This document shows, in pieces, positions 1 to 8,586 of a stretch of DNA of 64,000 nt. The position numbers and the translations under genes are program-made. The stretch is taken from assembly GCA_034506395.1 (NCBI GenBank), contig JAPDPQ010000007.1:124001-188000 (forward strand), given 5' to 3'. The notes below the pieces were generated by a model. The model was not told the origin of the DNA. It searched no databases and worked only from the letters and a program-made list of their open reading frames with translations. The stretch comes from a candidate division KSB1 bacterium. Lineage in GTDB: Bacteria > Zhuqueibacterota > Zhuqueibacteria > Thermofontimicrobiales > Thermofontimicrobiaceae. Positions within the stretch are counted from its first letter, which is position 1. Each line of letters begins with the position of its first letter.

Positions 1-1
1 T

Positions 2-652
2 TGCGGCATGCGCGCGATGGAGGGTGCCATCGATAAATATGTGATTGATGAAGCCGGAGTTTTTTATCACGTCATTGGCAATATCGATCCGCGGGGGGTC
101 TGCGGCACTGGACTGGTCGATGTCGTGGCGGAATTGCTCAGTGCTGGGATCGTCGATGAAACCGGTCGCATTGTCGCCCCAGAGCAATTTCATGGCCTCG
201 ATTGGTTGAAAAAACGCATCCTGCCGAATGATAAAAACTATGATTTTGCTCTAGTCAATGGGGAGGACGGTGCTCGTCAGATGATAAAGATCAAGCAGCA
301 GGATATTCGCGAGCTGCAATTGGCCAAGGGCGCAATGGCCGCTGGCATCGAAATTCTGATGAAGGAATTGGGAATCTCCGTGGATCAAATTGAGCAGGTA
401 TTCATTGCTGGCGCCTTTGGCAGTTATCTGAACAAATACAATGCGCTCAAAATTGGCCTGCTGCCGGCAATATCGCCTGAAAAAATTCATTTCGTCGGCA
501 ATGCTGCTTCGCTTGGAGCCAAAAAATTCTTGCTCTCCCAACGCGCTCGTGATGAAGCCGAGTATATTATCAATACCACCCATTATATCGAGCTGGCTGG
601 CCGCCAGGATTTCCAAGAGATATTTGCCGAAAAAATGTTTTTTATTCAATAA
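2..652 (+). CDS. C-terminal part of ASKHA-domain (RACo-type) reductive activator, 5'-truncated
   Basis: This is the end of a protein of the DUF4445/ASKHA family whose best known member, RACo, uses ATP to drive electrons onto the cobalt of corrinoid proteins. The reading frame is open to the window edge; the visible part begins C-G-M-R-A-M-E-G-A-I, a conserved stretch of this family. Further along are the GxCGTGLVD phosphate-binding segment and the GAFGSYLNKYNALKIGLLP block near residues 135-155 of the visible part. The N-terminal [2Fe-2S] ferredoxin domain expected in RACo would lie outside the window and is not seen. The stop is followed by a short A-rich/T-rich hairpin. No corrinoid protein is adjacent here; a URO-D family gene 38 kb away could belong to the same methyl-transfer chemistry, but that is inference. 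The family is confident; the exact partner is unknown. Confidence 0.85.
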   Translation, partial: CGMRAMEGAIDKYVIDEAGVFYHVIGNIDPRGVCGTGLVDVVAELLSAGIVDETGRIVAPEQFHGLDWLKKRILPNDKNYDFALVNGEDGARQMIKIKQQDIRELQLAKGAMAAGIEILMKELGISVDQIEQVFIAGAFGSYLNKYNALKIGLLPAISPEKIHFVGNAASLGAKKFLLSQRARDEAEYIINTTHYIELAGRQDFQEIFAEKMFFIQ

Positions 653-661
653 AAAAAAAGC

Positions 662-689
662 TTGACTTTTTTGAAAATTTTTATATGAT
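662..689 (+). promoter_or_regulatory. Sigma70-like promoter (TTGACT-16-TATGAT)
   Basis: TTGACT at 662-667 and TATGAT at 684-689, 16 bp apart, directly after the ASKHA gene. It points toward the lipoprotein gene at 1101, which would give a leader of about 400 nt. Confidence 0.45.
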
Positions 690-1100
690 AAATAATGAGC
701 CTATCCGCGATTCGATGATCGGTTCCAGATATTAGCCCCATTCCTGTTTTCTCTGCTGCTGATTCTGCTGAAGATGTTTGTTGCTGCGGATTTTTAAGTG
801 CAAATATCCCAAAAGCCTTAAATGTAAGTGGGTTTAAGATGATTTGCAGCGGTTTAAAAAGACGCAGTTTGTGGGTGACAGTAGGTCAGCTCTATGGTTC
901 CGCCCCCCCCGTTATTCAGTTTCAGCGATCTTCTCATCCCGATCCATTTTCATCCATCCCAACCGGCACCAAACGTTCAATATTTGCGATATTCCATTAT
1001 CTTGGCTCATCGGGAGATCAGAGGCCCACCGGACAACCACCTTAACCTCAGCAAAATTGAATAGCTCTTAGGAAGAGAAAAGTTTTCGAGGAGGTGCGCT
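690..1100. other. Intergenic region without recognised gene
   Basis: Apart from the promoter-like site just upstream, it holds a run of nine C at 902-910 and no convincing ORF. A strong Shine-Dalgarno (GAGGAGGT, 1088-1095) ends it. Confidence 0.5.
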
Positions 1101-1778
1101 ATGAAACCGATCAAATTATTGGCACTGCTCATTGGCCTGAGCATGATAATCTGGTGGGCGTGTTCGGACAGAGAGACCGCTCCCACGGCGCCTGAGCCAT
1201 CCGCTTGTTTGGTGCAGCCGCATGGTTTGAACAAGACCTTGGCAGATTACAGCTCCGCGGAATTCATATTTTTGGGCGACCCCAATGGTCCTCAGCCTGC
1301 CAGCATTAGCCTAATGGGATTTACACCTTCTGGCGATCCCCAGAGCCCTCAGCCAGCGAAAAAAATCACATGGTATGGTGACTGTGAAGATTATGAGGTA
1401 CCTGGCACAGCAGATACTTGGTATATGTGGAACTGCACGATCGATTGCAGCGACCTGGCAGATAATTGCCTTTATACCGAAGTCGGCAATGAAAGCGATC
1501 CGAGCACCTGCCAGGAGATGACGCTTAAAGCCGATCTTTTCTGGCGACCTTATCCCTTCACCGGAAAATGGCAACGCTATGCTTACTTGCCTGAATGGAC
1601 AGTATATGACCGACGTGGGCAAATGGCATATGGCACATATGTTTGGCGGGATACATGGGAATCAAAGTGCATATCAACTCATAAATTTTTGGATAAGACA
1701 AATAAGCCGGACTCCGCCTCTTTTACCTTAAGGTCTCAATTTCGCTCGCTCAGCCCTCAATCAATCGTGAAGCAATAA
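1101..1778 (+). CDS. Cysteine-rich secreted or lipid-anchored protein of unknown function
   Basis: I do not recognise the family. The 225-residue product starts with a charged N-terminus, a hydrophobic stretch and then W-W-A-C, so Cys21 could be lipidated; the lipobox is imperfect because Trp sits at -3. The segment after it is rich in Pro, Ala and Thr, which fits a tether. The mature part has a cluster of cysteines at roughly residues 95-140 (D-C-E-D, W-N-C-T-I-D-C, D-N-C-L-Y, S-T-C-Q-E) and one more near 190, suggesting disulfides in an exported domain, and it is Trp/Tyr rich. The start is fixed by GAGGAGGT five bases upstream of the ATG. It is a single gene, closed by a strong terminator before the next gene. 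Confidence 0.7.
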   Translation: MKPIKLLALLIGLSMIIWWACSDRETAPTAPEPSACLVQPHGLNKTLADYSSAEFIFLGDPNGPQPASISLMGFTPSGDPQSPQPAKKITWYGDCEDYEVPGTADTWYMWNCTIDCSDLADNCLYTEVGNESDPSTCQEMTLKADLFWRPYPFTGKWQRYAYLPEWTVYDRRGQMAYGTYVWRDTWESKCISTHKFLDKTNKPDSASFTLRSQFRSLSPQSIVKQ

Positions 1779-1795
1779 CTGGTAGCCTGGCTTTC

Positions 1796-1834
1796 GCGGC
1801 GGTTGCTTCGGATAAAGGCGATCGCCGCCTTTTT
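1796..1834 (+). terminator. Rho-independent terminator after the lipoprotein gene
   Basis: An 11-bp stem with two G-U pairs (GCGGCGGTTGC 1796-1806 with GCGATCGCCGC 1818-1828), an 11-nt loop, then CTTTTT. Confidence 0.8.
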
Positions 1835-1905
1835 GAATATCTCCGATCGAGATTATATCTAGCTTAAAAAATTCTTCATAAAATTTCGATTTGAGGTTTG
1901 AGCTT

Positions 1906-3513
1906 ATGAAACGTCAATTCATGTTTTTCTTTTGCTTTTGGCTATATTGCATGGCCCGAATATGTTGGGTCAATTGCCAGGAATGGTCAGAACCGCGGTT
2001 ATTGGAATCGGGCGACAATAGCTGCATTCGCTCGATTTCCAACTTGTTCGTGCTTAAAAATTCATCATTGCACCTTGCTTGGCTCGGCCATGAGAACACT
2101 ATTCGCTATATCAGCTTTGAGCCAGGTAGTGGAAATTTGCTTCGTCCAGCATTCAAATTTCGCCCCCAAAAGCCATGTTCTGGTATTCAATTGATTTTTG
2201 ATGATGACAACTTTCTTCATTTGTTTTGGGTGGAAGAAGGATTTGAAGTGGATTCCACTTATAAGAGCAAGGGGATCTGGCTTGAAGTCCCTGTTCTCGC
2301 CAGCAGTCCTTATTATGGAGATTGGAGATCTGACACGATTCGTGCAAGGATCCAAAAGCAAGATTTAATTTATTTCTCGACCAGCTTGTCTCAAGATGGC
2401 ACGATCTATGTTTGCTGGGAAGAATCCAATCAATGGGCAATTTTTCTCAGCAGCAAACCAAAAGGCAAATCCGATTGGATTATTCCTGGTGGACCGATGT
2501 TTCCAGAATTCATGAACGATGCTGGTGACGCTGGCAATCCTCATCTAATTAGCGGGACACTTCAAGATCTTTATCTCACTTTCATTGGCAGCAGAGACGC
2601 CGATGCCGTTGGCGGCCCAGCTTATAAATATACAAATTTTGTTTACTATGCTGAGAAACCGTTTCATAAAGGGCGCTGGAATGAGCCAGTATTAGTCTAC
2701 AAAGACTTTGTGTCCGCGGCAATTTGGCCACGAATAGCTGTCGATCAAAGTGGCGTGCGACATATTTTATGGATGCAGGTAATAAATCCCAACCAATGTC
2801 GCATCCGTCATCCATTTTATAGTTTTTCTTCTGACGGCCAGCATTGGTCTCCAGCGCGCGACCTTGCTGGATGGGCAGCATGGTTCGGCTCGCATCAAAT
2901 CGTTATTGATAGCCAGGGTACGGTGCATGTTTTTTGGTGTCAATATTGGTCTACCGAGGAAAAATCGGGGGGCATTTATTATTGCCATGGTCGAGAAAAC
3001 ACCTGGTCGGAACCGCAACTGATCTTTGCTGATCTCCCAGATAAATGGTATGATCTGGCAGGCATAGCCATCGATGGCAACGATCGATTGCATATGATAA
3101 GAAAAGTCGCTTATGGCCCGCAAGGCGGCATTTACAAACGGGAGCTTGAATATCTCTGGTGCGATCTGAGCCCGACAGCGATCGCTCAATCGCTCAGATC
3201 CCACCCAACTCAGGTTCAGGGACTTCTATCGCTCCAAAGCTATCCCAACCCGTTTAACGATACTATCACGATGACGCTACTGCCTCAGAAAGAATGCAGG
3301 GTTTCCTTGGAGATCTATAATATCGCTGGACAATGCGTACGCAGGATCATGGACGAAGTGAGGATAGCTGGCGAATATTCATGCCAATGGGACGGCAGAA
3401 ACGATACAGGTTTAGCTTTGCCCTCAGGGATCTATTATCTTAAAGCGAACGCTCTTGAGGGCGAGCGTGCTCGGCCGTTCCAAATTGTCAGTAAGCTTTT
3501 GCTCCTTAAGTGA
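1906..3513 (+). CDS. T9SS-secreted BNR/sialidase-like repeat protein A
   Basis: An exported 535-residue protein. The N-terminus (M-K-R-Q-F followed by a long aromatic hydrophobic core ending near V-N-C-Q) is a signal peptide. The middle repeats short segments with a D-x-x-G-x-x-H/Y-x-x-W pattern (for example near residues 95-110, 285-300 and 330-350), the look of a six-bladed BNR/sialidase-type beta-propeller, though no catalytic sialidase set is evident. The last 90 residues form a type A T9SS sorting domain: Y-P-N-P-F-N, then a beta-sandwich with I-Y-N-I-A-G-Q and a P-S-G-I-Y-Y near the end. The ATG at 1906 is preferred over an in-frame TTG at 1891 because the signal peptide then begins with MKRQ. 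It is a tandem paralogue of the next gene. Substrate and role are unknown. Confidence 0.82.
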   Translation: MKRQFMFFFCFWLYCMARICWVNCQEWSEPRLLESGDNSCIRSISNLFVLKNSSLHLAWLGHENTIRYISFEPGSGNLLRPAFKFRPQKPCSGIQLIFDDDNFLHLFWVEEGFEVDSTYKSKGIWLEVPVLASSPYYGDWRSDTIRARIQKQDLIYFSTSLSQDGTIYVCWEESNQWAIFLSSKPKGKSDWIIPGGPMFPEFMNDAGDAGNPHLISGTLQDLYLTFIGSRDADAVGGPAYKYTNFVYYAEKPFHKGRWNEPVLVYKDFVSAAIWPRIAVDQSGVRHILWMQVINPNQCRIRHPFYSFSSDGQHWSPARDLAGWAAWFGSHQIVIDSQGTVHVFWCQYWSTEEKSGGIYYCHGRENTWSEPQLIFADLPDKWYDLAGIAIDGNDRLHMIRKVAYGPQGGIYKRELEYLWCDLSPTAIAQSLRSHPTQVQGLLSLQSYPNPFNDTITMTLLPQKECRVSLEIYNIAGQCVRRIMDEVRIAGEYSCQWDGRNDTGLALPSGIYYLKANALEGERARPFQIVSKLLLLK

Positions 3514-3855
3514 AAATTGATCTATTTAACAAATCCAAAATTTCTTTGGTCACTCATTCGATCGTTAGCTAAGAAGAGATAGGACTGTTGTTATTCCTGA
3601 ATTGCCACCCTCAGGGACAACGTAGATTTAAACGCAGCGATCTCTTGCCTTGAATTGATTTCCGAAAAATGCTCAGAAGTAAATAGGGTCTGTAGGGCAA
3701 AATTTCTGATAGGATTATCATGCTTAAGAATCTATGCGTCTCATAATTTTTTGATGAATTGGGCAGGAGAGCCTTCTGTCTCCGCAGAGGCGATAAGAAT
3801 AGCTTTCTCATTTGTGCTTTTTCAGAAATCCATCAGAATGAGGAGGTGAAGATCT
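3514..3855. other. Intergenic region between tandem paralogues
   Basis: I see no gene, terminator or clear promoter here; a strong Shine-Dalgarno (GAGGAGGTGAAG) ends it at 3840-3851. Confidence 0.4.
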
Positions 3856-5493
3856 ATGCCTTGCTATCAGTTAAGGCTCCCGATATTGTTGTCTTTGTTA
3901 GGCGTTTTGTCAGTTAATCTTACCTTGGGTCAGGAGAAAAATTGGTCACAGCCCATCGTTATTACAAGAAGACCTCTCGGCCAGATTGGACCTTGTTCCA
4001 ATTTAGCATTGGGACCAGATCAAAGCGTGCACATCGGCTGGATTGCCAAGGGAAACACTACGAAGCCAAGCGAGAAAGATACACTGGCCTATATGGCGAT
4101 TAGCAATGGCAAATTATACGAGCCTGGGACAATTTTTCCAAGTCTGAAAAATATGAATTATTTTGAATCGCCCTGGGTGATCGTGGATCGAGATACTTTT
4201 TGTCACGTATTTATTGTTGAAAAAAGTTTGCCGGGGATTAATAGGGCTTTTGATTATGACGTCATCGAAATCTCAAGCCCAATTTCTATCCTCCCTCCCC
4301 ATTACGATGTTTGGGGCATCCAATGGCTTTGGACGAATCGAGACACCAGCGCCGCCAAGGATGTGACCGCTTGCACAACCAAATATCTTATGATCTATGC
4401 AGCCTGGGAGGATTTCAACCGGATCTGGATCATGGGAAAACCGTTCAATACGTGGAATTGGAGTTCCCGCACGATTTGCCCCTTTGCTGATTTTAAACCG
4501 CCGACTGGTAGTTCTCGGGCGCCACATCTGTTCGCTGGGAAACATGACACCCTATTTCTTGCTTTTGTAGGGCATACAGCGGCTGAGTTGAACACCATCC
4601 AGAGCGGGTTGTGGCACTTTGTCCACTTCACGAAAAAATCTCTCAGTGCAGATGATTGGCTGGAACCAGTCTTGGTCTATCAGGATACCATTGGAATGGC
4701 AGAGCAGCCGATACTTATTGTTGACCAACAAGGGATTCGGCACATGATTTGGCTGCAGCGACCACGTTCTGCACAATCCTCGCAGAGCACCAAATTATTT
4801 TATGCTTACTCATCGGATGATCATAATTGGTCGCTGCCTGTGAACCTGGCTGGCTTCTCAGGAGCTTTTGGTTCTCATCAGATGAGTTTAGATAGCCACG
4901 GGCTGCTTCATATTTATTGGATCCAATATTTGCCAGAGCGGGGGAGGCCGGCTGGGGTTTATGCGGTTTTGGGACGTGAGGACCAATGGTCACTTCCAGA
5001 ACTGGTGGCAGCGCAAAGCGACTCTATGCAATACGATCAAATTCGCATGACCATCGATAAGCAAGATCGACTGCATCTGGTGGAATTAATCGATATTTCT
5101 TCAAAGGTGAGCGAAACGGTGCGCCAGTTATCATATCGCTGGAAGGAAATTTATCCCACATCGGCTCGAACTTTTTCCAATTCACGAAATATTCGAATCC
5201 ATGATCTGCTGAAGATATCTTGCTACCCGAGTCCATTCAATGAATCGGTGACATTGACCCTGGTAGCGAATGAGCCGTGTCATCTGTCGCTCTCGATCTA
5301 CAATATGATGGGTCAGAGGGTTAAAAATCTATTAGAGCATGAGCTGGTGAAAGGAGAAACTCGATGGTACTGGGATGGTCGGTCTGATCAGGGCGACGAG
5401 CTTCGTTCTGGGATTTATTATTATTTAGCGATCGGCCATACATTCGATCAAAGACCATTGCGTTGTGCAGGCAAATTGGTGTTGATCAGATGA
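3856..5493 (+). CDS. T9SS-secreted BNR/sialidase-like repeat protein B (paralogue of the preceding gene)
   Basis: A 545-residue exported protein with a signal peptide (hydrophobic core I-L-L-S-L-L-G-V-L ending before L-G-Q-E), propeller-like repeats and a C-terminal type A T9SS sorting domain in which the usual Y-P-N-P-F-N has become Y-P-S-P-F-N. It aligns with the upstream gene along its length: both have G-S-H-Q about residue 335, a D-Q-x-G-(V/I)-R-H segment before it, and matching W-D-G-R and S-G-I-Y-Y blocks at the end. The divergence is considerable, so the tandem duplication is old. The ATG follows GAGGAGGTGAAG at a normal distance. The ligand is unknown; a surface-displayed binding or glycan-acting protein is one possibility. 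Confidence 0.82.
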   Translation: MPCYQLRLPILLSLLGVLSVNLTLGQEKNWSQPIVITRRPLGQIGPCSNLALGPDQSVHIGWIAKGNTTKPSEKDTLAYMAISNGKLYEPGTIFPSLKNMNYFESPWVIVDRDTFCHVFIVEKSLPGINRAFDYDVIEISSPISILPPHYDVWGIQWLWTNRDTSAAKDVTACTTKYLMIYAAWEDFNRIWIMGKPFNTWNWSSRTICPFADFKPPTGSSRAPHLFAGKHDTLFLAFVGHTAAELNTIQSGLWHFVHFTKKSLSADDWLEPVLVYQDTIGMAEQPILIVDQQGIRHMIWLQRPRSAQSSQSTKLFYAYSSDDHNWSLPVNLAGFSGAFGSHQMSLDSHGLLHIYWIQYLPERGRPAGVYAVLGREDQWSLPELVAAQSDSMQYDQIRMTIDKQDRLHLVELIDISSKVSETVRQLSYRWKEIYPTSARTFSNSRNIRIHDLLKISCYPSPFNESVTLTLVANEPCHLSLSIYNMMGQRVKNLLEHELVKGETRWYWDGRSDQGDELRSGIYYYLAIGHTFDQRPLRCAGKLVLIR

Positions 5494-5854
5494 GGCTTTT
5501 CAAAAGATCTCGAATTAGTTTATCAAAAGAAATTGAGCTTTCAAATTAGAAAATGAGAGCTGGAAGCATAGTTAATTTCCTCGATAAAGTTTGTTCGAGT
5601 TCAATCGCAGTTCATTCAGAAACTGAACTTTGGCTATGAAATGAAGCTTGTGGCTGGGCAGCTTGATGGTAGCAGAAAAACGCTACGATCTTGATCCGAC
5701 ATTGCTGTTCACCCATTCGCCCTATGTCGATCGTATACGAGTCATCCAAAACGCTGATTTTTCTTCGAGCCAGAGAGCTAAATTTTTTCCCTGGCTCGGT
5801 AGAGGTAAGGATACCTTTCCAGTCGGCGATGAGATAAAAATTTGTTGATCGCCG
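5494..5854. other. Convergent intergenic region with a 7-bp inverted repeat
   Basis: It contains CGGCGAT (5824-5830) facing ATCGCCG (5848-5854) just beyond the stop of the minus-strand aminotransferase. There is no U-run, so a classical terminator is not supported. A 66-codon ORF at 5648-5848 has no ribosome site or recognisable protein. Confidence 0.4.
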
Positions 5855-7069
5855 TTAATTCATTTGAAGCACCTGAGCGATTCGTTCAACAGCCCAGTCG
5901 ATTTCTTGTTTGGTAATTATGAGGGGTGGCGCTAATCGGATGATATTGCCATGAGTCTCTTTTGCTAATACTCCCCTATCCTTGAGTGCCTCACAGAAGC
6001 GGCGGGCACCACCGGCCTCAGGTTTCAGCACAATACCGATCCACAGCCCTTTGCCGCGGATATGGTCCACATGGGGGCTATGGATGGCATGGAGCTCGTC
6101 CATTAGATATTCCCCAAGTTCTTCTGCGCGCTGACAGAGCTGTTCTTCCACGATCACCTTCAGCGCTTCTCGTGCGACGGCGCAGGCCAAAGGGTTGCCG
6201 CCATAGGTCGAGCCATGATCGCCAGGTTGGAATACCCCCAGTATTTCTCTCGATGCCAGCACGGCCGAGATGGGATACATCCCGCCAGACAGCGCCTTGC
6301 CGATGGTCACCATGTCTGGTTTTACCCCTTCATGCTCGCAGGCAAACATTTTGCCAGTGCGGCCCAATCCGCTTTGAATTTCATCTGCGATCAAAATGAC
6401 ATGATGGCGCTCGCAAATCTGCTTGGCCTGTTTCAAAAATCCGTTTTTCGGGACCACAACCCCAGCCTCGCCCTGAATTGGCTCTACTAAGAATGCCACC
6501 GTATTCGGCGTAATGGCCCGTTCCAGGGCTTCTGCATCCCCAAATGGGATCATTTTGAATCCCGGCGTGAATGGGCCAAATCCATCCCGATATTGCGCCT
6601 CGGCTGAAAAGGATACGAGGGTGATCGTTCTGCCATGAAAATTGCCATCACAAACAATAATTTCAGTCTGGCCATCAGGTATACCTTTTATTTGATAGCC
6701 CCACTTTCTGGCGGCTTTTATCGCGGTCTCCACCGCCTCAGCACCAGAATTCATGGGTAACATCATATCATACCCTGTCAGTTCACATAGTTCCTTCGCC
6801 AATAACGGTAGTTGATCATTGCGAAATGCCCGTGATGTTAAGGTCAATCGTTCGCATTGTTCACGCATCACCCTTATCAACCGTGGGTGGCAATGCCCCT
6901 GATTGACTGCAGAATAGGCGGCCAAAAAATCCATATATTTCCGACCTTCTACATCCTCGAGCCACACCCCTTTGCCAGATTGAATCACGACATCCAGCGG
7001 ATGATAATTATGCGCTCCATACCTTTCTTCCATCGCAATAAGTTCGGCGGTTGTCATCATAACTTTCAT
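5855..7069 (-). CDS. rocD: Ornithine--oxo-acid transaminase
   Basis: A PLP enzyme converting ornithine and a 2-oxo acid to glutamate-5-semialdehyde and an amino acid, linking arginine breakdown to proline and glutamate. The 404-residue length is typical. The N-terminus has the family signature E-x-x-x-G-A-H-N-Y-H-P-L, followed by W-L-x-D-V-E-G-R-x-Y-x-D-F-L and the A-Y-S-A-V-N-Q-G-H-C-H-P block. The cofactor site is visible as N-S-G-A-E-A-V-E-T-A, E-P-I-Q-G-E-A-G, D-E-I-Q-S-G-L-G-R-T-G and the Schiff-base lysine in T-I-G-K-A-L-S-G-G near residue 255. It is a single minus-strand gene, separated by about 300 bp from the kinase gene upstream. Acetylornithine aminotransferase is the nearest alternative, but the N-terminal motif favours RocD. 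Confidence 0.93.
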   Translation of the reverse strand: MKVMMTTAELIAMEERYGAHNYHPLDVVIQSGKGVWLEDVEGRKYMDFLAAYSAVNQGHCHPRLIRVMREQCERLTLTSRAFRNDQLPLLAKELCELTGYDMMLPMNSGAEAVETAIKAARKWGYQIKGIPDGQTEIIVCDGNFHGRTITLVSFSAEAQYRDGFGPFTPGFKMIPFGDAEALERAITPNTVAFLVEPIQGEAGVVVPKNGFLKQAKQICERHHVILIADEIQSGLGRTGKMFACEHEGVKPDMVTIGKALSGGMYPISAVLASREILGVFQPGDHGSTYGGNPLACAVAREALKVIVEEQLCQRAEELGEYLMDELHAIHSPHVDHIRGKGLWIGIVLKPEAGGARRFCEALKDRGVLAKETHGNIIRLAPPLIITKQEIDWAVERIAQVLQMN

Positions 7070-7377
7070 TCTCCATCATTCTCATTCAACTTTTCATAAT
7101 TGAGATTATCAAACTAAACCATTTTTTTATATTTTAATGAAAGCTGTCACCTATTATGAAAATGCAATGCATTCAGCATGCACATGGTCCAAGATTTAGC
7201 CTTATGCGTTATGTATGATAGCCAAATACCAGCTCATGTTCTTGATAAATTGTCGAATCAGAATTTTGCCATTACCAGAATCGGCTCAAAAATGTTCCAG
7301 ATGATAAACATACCCTGGCGTTCTGGCAGCGAGATACTTTCGCCAGCATTGAAATCGCACAAAATATTATGCAATGA
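7070..7377. other. Intergenic region
   Basis: The rocD leader lies here, including a GGAG ahead of its ATG. A plus-strand ORF at 7178-7459 overlaps the kinase gene and shows no protein-like features. Nothing else is recognisable. Confidence 0.4.
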
Positions 7378-8019
7378 TTATCTCAGGGTTGCTTCAATCG
7401 CTGAGAGGAATTCTTCCCTTCCATCCGGGCTGCGGATGTCTTTGGCGGTGACATTGTAGCTGAATACGGCAATGCCATATTTTTGCTGGCAAACTTGCGG
7501 GAAACTGATATAATAGCCACCCAACCCTTGCAAGAATTCAGCAGTTATCCCCTGTTCTTCCTTTCGACCCCGTTTGCGGATTCGATCTAATAGAATGTTG
7601 ACATCATCCACTTGAAGGTAAATGATCAAATCAGGCCGAATTAAGTCCTTATTGAGTCGCTCAAAATACTCTAAATATAGCTTGAGCTCGTCATCGGTCA
7701 TGTTGCCCAACCCATGAAGGTATTTAGCAAATATCTCTGGGTCTTCATAAAGCGATCGATCCTGGATGCACGATTTGGGCACCGTTTTAATGAGCTCGTG
7801 ATGTTCTACTCGGCGAATCAGAAACTCCATTTGCAAAGTCAAAGACCAGCGTTTCATATCGGCATAATAAGCGCGCAAGAACCGATTATCAATTACTGGT
7901 TCGTCGAATAATTCCAAGCCGAAATGATGGCTGAGCAATTTCGCAGCGGTTGTTTTGCCACACCCAATATTCCCAGCCATGGTAATGAAAATCTTCTTTT
8001 CCAAATGGTCTCCTCTCAT
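7378..8019 (-). CDS. Deoxynucleoside kinase (dAK/dGK family)
   Basis: A cytosolic kinase that phosphorylates deoxynucleosides for salvage. The 213-residue protein has a P-loop G-N-I-G-C-G-K-T-T near residues 17-25, an F-D-E-P segment, the R-R catalytic pair in L-I-R-R-V-E-H-H, the D-R-S sugar/base-binding motif followed by L-Y-E-D, and a LID-like R-I-R-K-R-G-R-K. The start is uncertain: the ATG at 8019 has no ribosome site upstream, whereas AGAGGAG inside its first codons lies five bases ahead of an in-frame TTG at 8004, which would give a product five residues shorter that begins L-E-K-K-I-F-I-T. A good promoter lies just upstream. Which base is preferred cannot be read from the sequence. 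Confidence 0.9.
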   Translation of the reverse strand: MRGDHLEKKIFITMAGNIGCGKTTAAKLLSHHFGLELFDEPVIDNRFLRAYYADMKRWSLTLQMEFLIRRVEHHELIKTVPKSCIQDRSLYEDPEIFAKYLHGLGNMTDDELKLYLEYFERLNKDLIRPDLIIYLQVDDVNILLDRIRKRGRKEEQGITAEFLQGLGGYYISFPQVCQQKYGIAVFSYNVTAKDIRSPDGREEFLSAIEATLR

Positions 8020-8046
8020 GAGACAACGATTTCAACAAACCGTGTT

Positions 8047-8075
8047 AATATATGAATTCAACGGATTGAAGTCAA
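8047..8075 (-). promoter_or_regulatory. Sigma70-like promoter of the deoxynucleoside kinase gene (TTGACT-17-TATATT)
   Basis: On the minus strand, TTGACT (8075-8070) and TATATT (8052-8047) are 17 bp apart. The expected transcript would start near 8040, about 20 nt before the ATG at 8019. Confidence 0.7.
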
Positions 8076-8342
8076 GTTTTATTCATGTTTGCAACAAAAT
8101 ATTCATCTCAACACTGATCAAGATTGGTCATTAAAGCATATTCAAATGCTCTTAATCGTCAAGGATTAGCAAATGTGTTATGGAAAGATTATAATTCAAT
8201 GACAAAAATGTAGCCCTGGTGCAGTTTTCCCATTCAACGTTGAGATTGAATTGCTCAAGGCACGGCGCAAATTGATTGGAAACTTTTCTATGGATTTGGC
8301 ATTCAATAGCAAAAGTTTTCATTTAACAAGTTGAAAAAAACA
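8076..8342. other. Divergent intergenic region without gene
   Basis: AT-rich spacer between the kinase promoter (minus) and the tRNA promoter (plus). I see no ORF or structured RNA in it. Confidence 0.4.
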
Positions 8343-8371
8343 TTGACAATTGCGGTAAAAGTTTTTATATT
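8343..8371 (+). promoter_or_regulatory. Consensus promoter of tRNA-Leu (TTGACA-17-TATATT)
   Basis: TTGACA at 8343-8348 and TATATT at 8366-8371 with a 17-bp spacer, 22 bp ahead of the tRNA 5' end. Confidence 0.85.
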
Positions 8372-8393
8372 CAACACTGTTTAGATCAAATAA

Positions 8394-8479
8394 GCGAGGG
8401 TGGCGGAAATGGCAGACGCGCTAGACTTAGGATCTAGTACCCTTGTGGTGTGGGGGTTCGACTCCCCCCTCTCGCACCA
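8394..8479 (+). tRNA. tRNA-Leu (anticodon UAG)
   Basis: An 86-nt class II tRNA with CCA encoded. The acceptor arms GCGAGGG and CTCTCGC pair with one G-U. The anticodon stem CTAGA/TCTAG encloses loop CTTAGGA, placing TAG at 8428-8430. A variable arm follows, and the T arm GGGGG-TTCGACT-CCCCC is perfect. The size and variable arm fit leucine. Confidence 0.97.
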
Positions 8480-8508
8480 TAACAGATTTATGACATGATC
8501 ATAGAAAC

Positions 8509-8539
8509 GGCTCGTCACAATCTCGATGAATGACGAACC
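8509..8539 (+). other. Hairpin between tRNA-Leu and tig
   Basis: GGCTCGTCA (8509-8517) faces TGACGAACC (8531-8539), eight of nine pairs, with no U-run. It may be a processing site, since tRNA and tig could share a transcript. Confidence 0.35.
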
Positions 8540-8586
8540 AGAAAAAACAGCGAACCGAATTGGTGACATAATTACAGGAGAGGCAC

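Noticed and set aside
642-675. Terminator at the end of the ASKHA gene
   Set aside because: The A/T-rich hairpin AAAAAAG/CTTTTTT is only 7 bp and overlaps the promoter at 662, so a terminator role is not supported.
902-910. Run of nine C near 902
   Set aside because: Noted as a homopolymer and possible assembly-error site; no gene or structure depends on it.
5648-5848. 66-codon ORF between the propeller protein B and rocD genes
   Set aside because: No ribosome site, and the protein is not recognisable.
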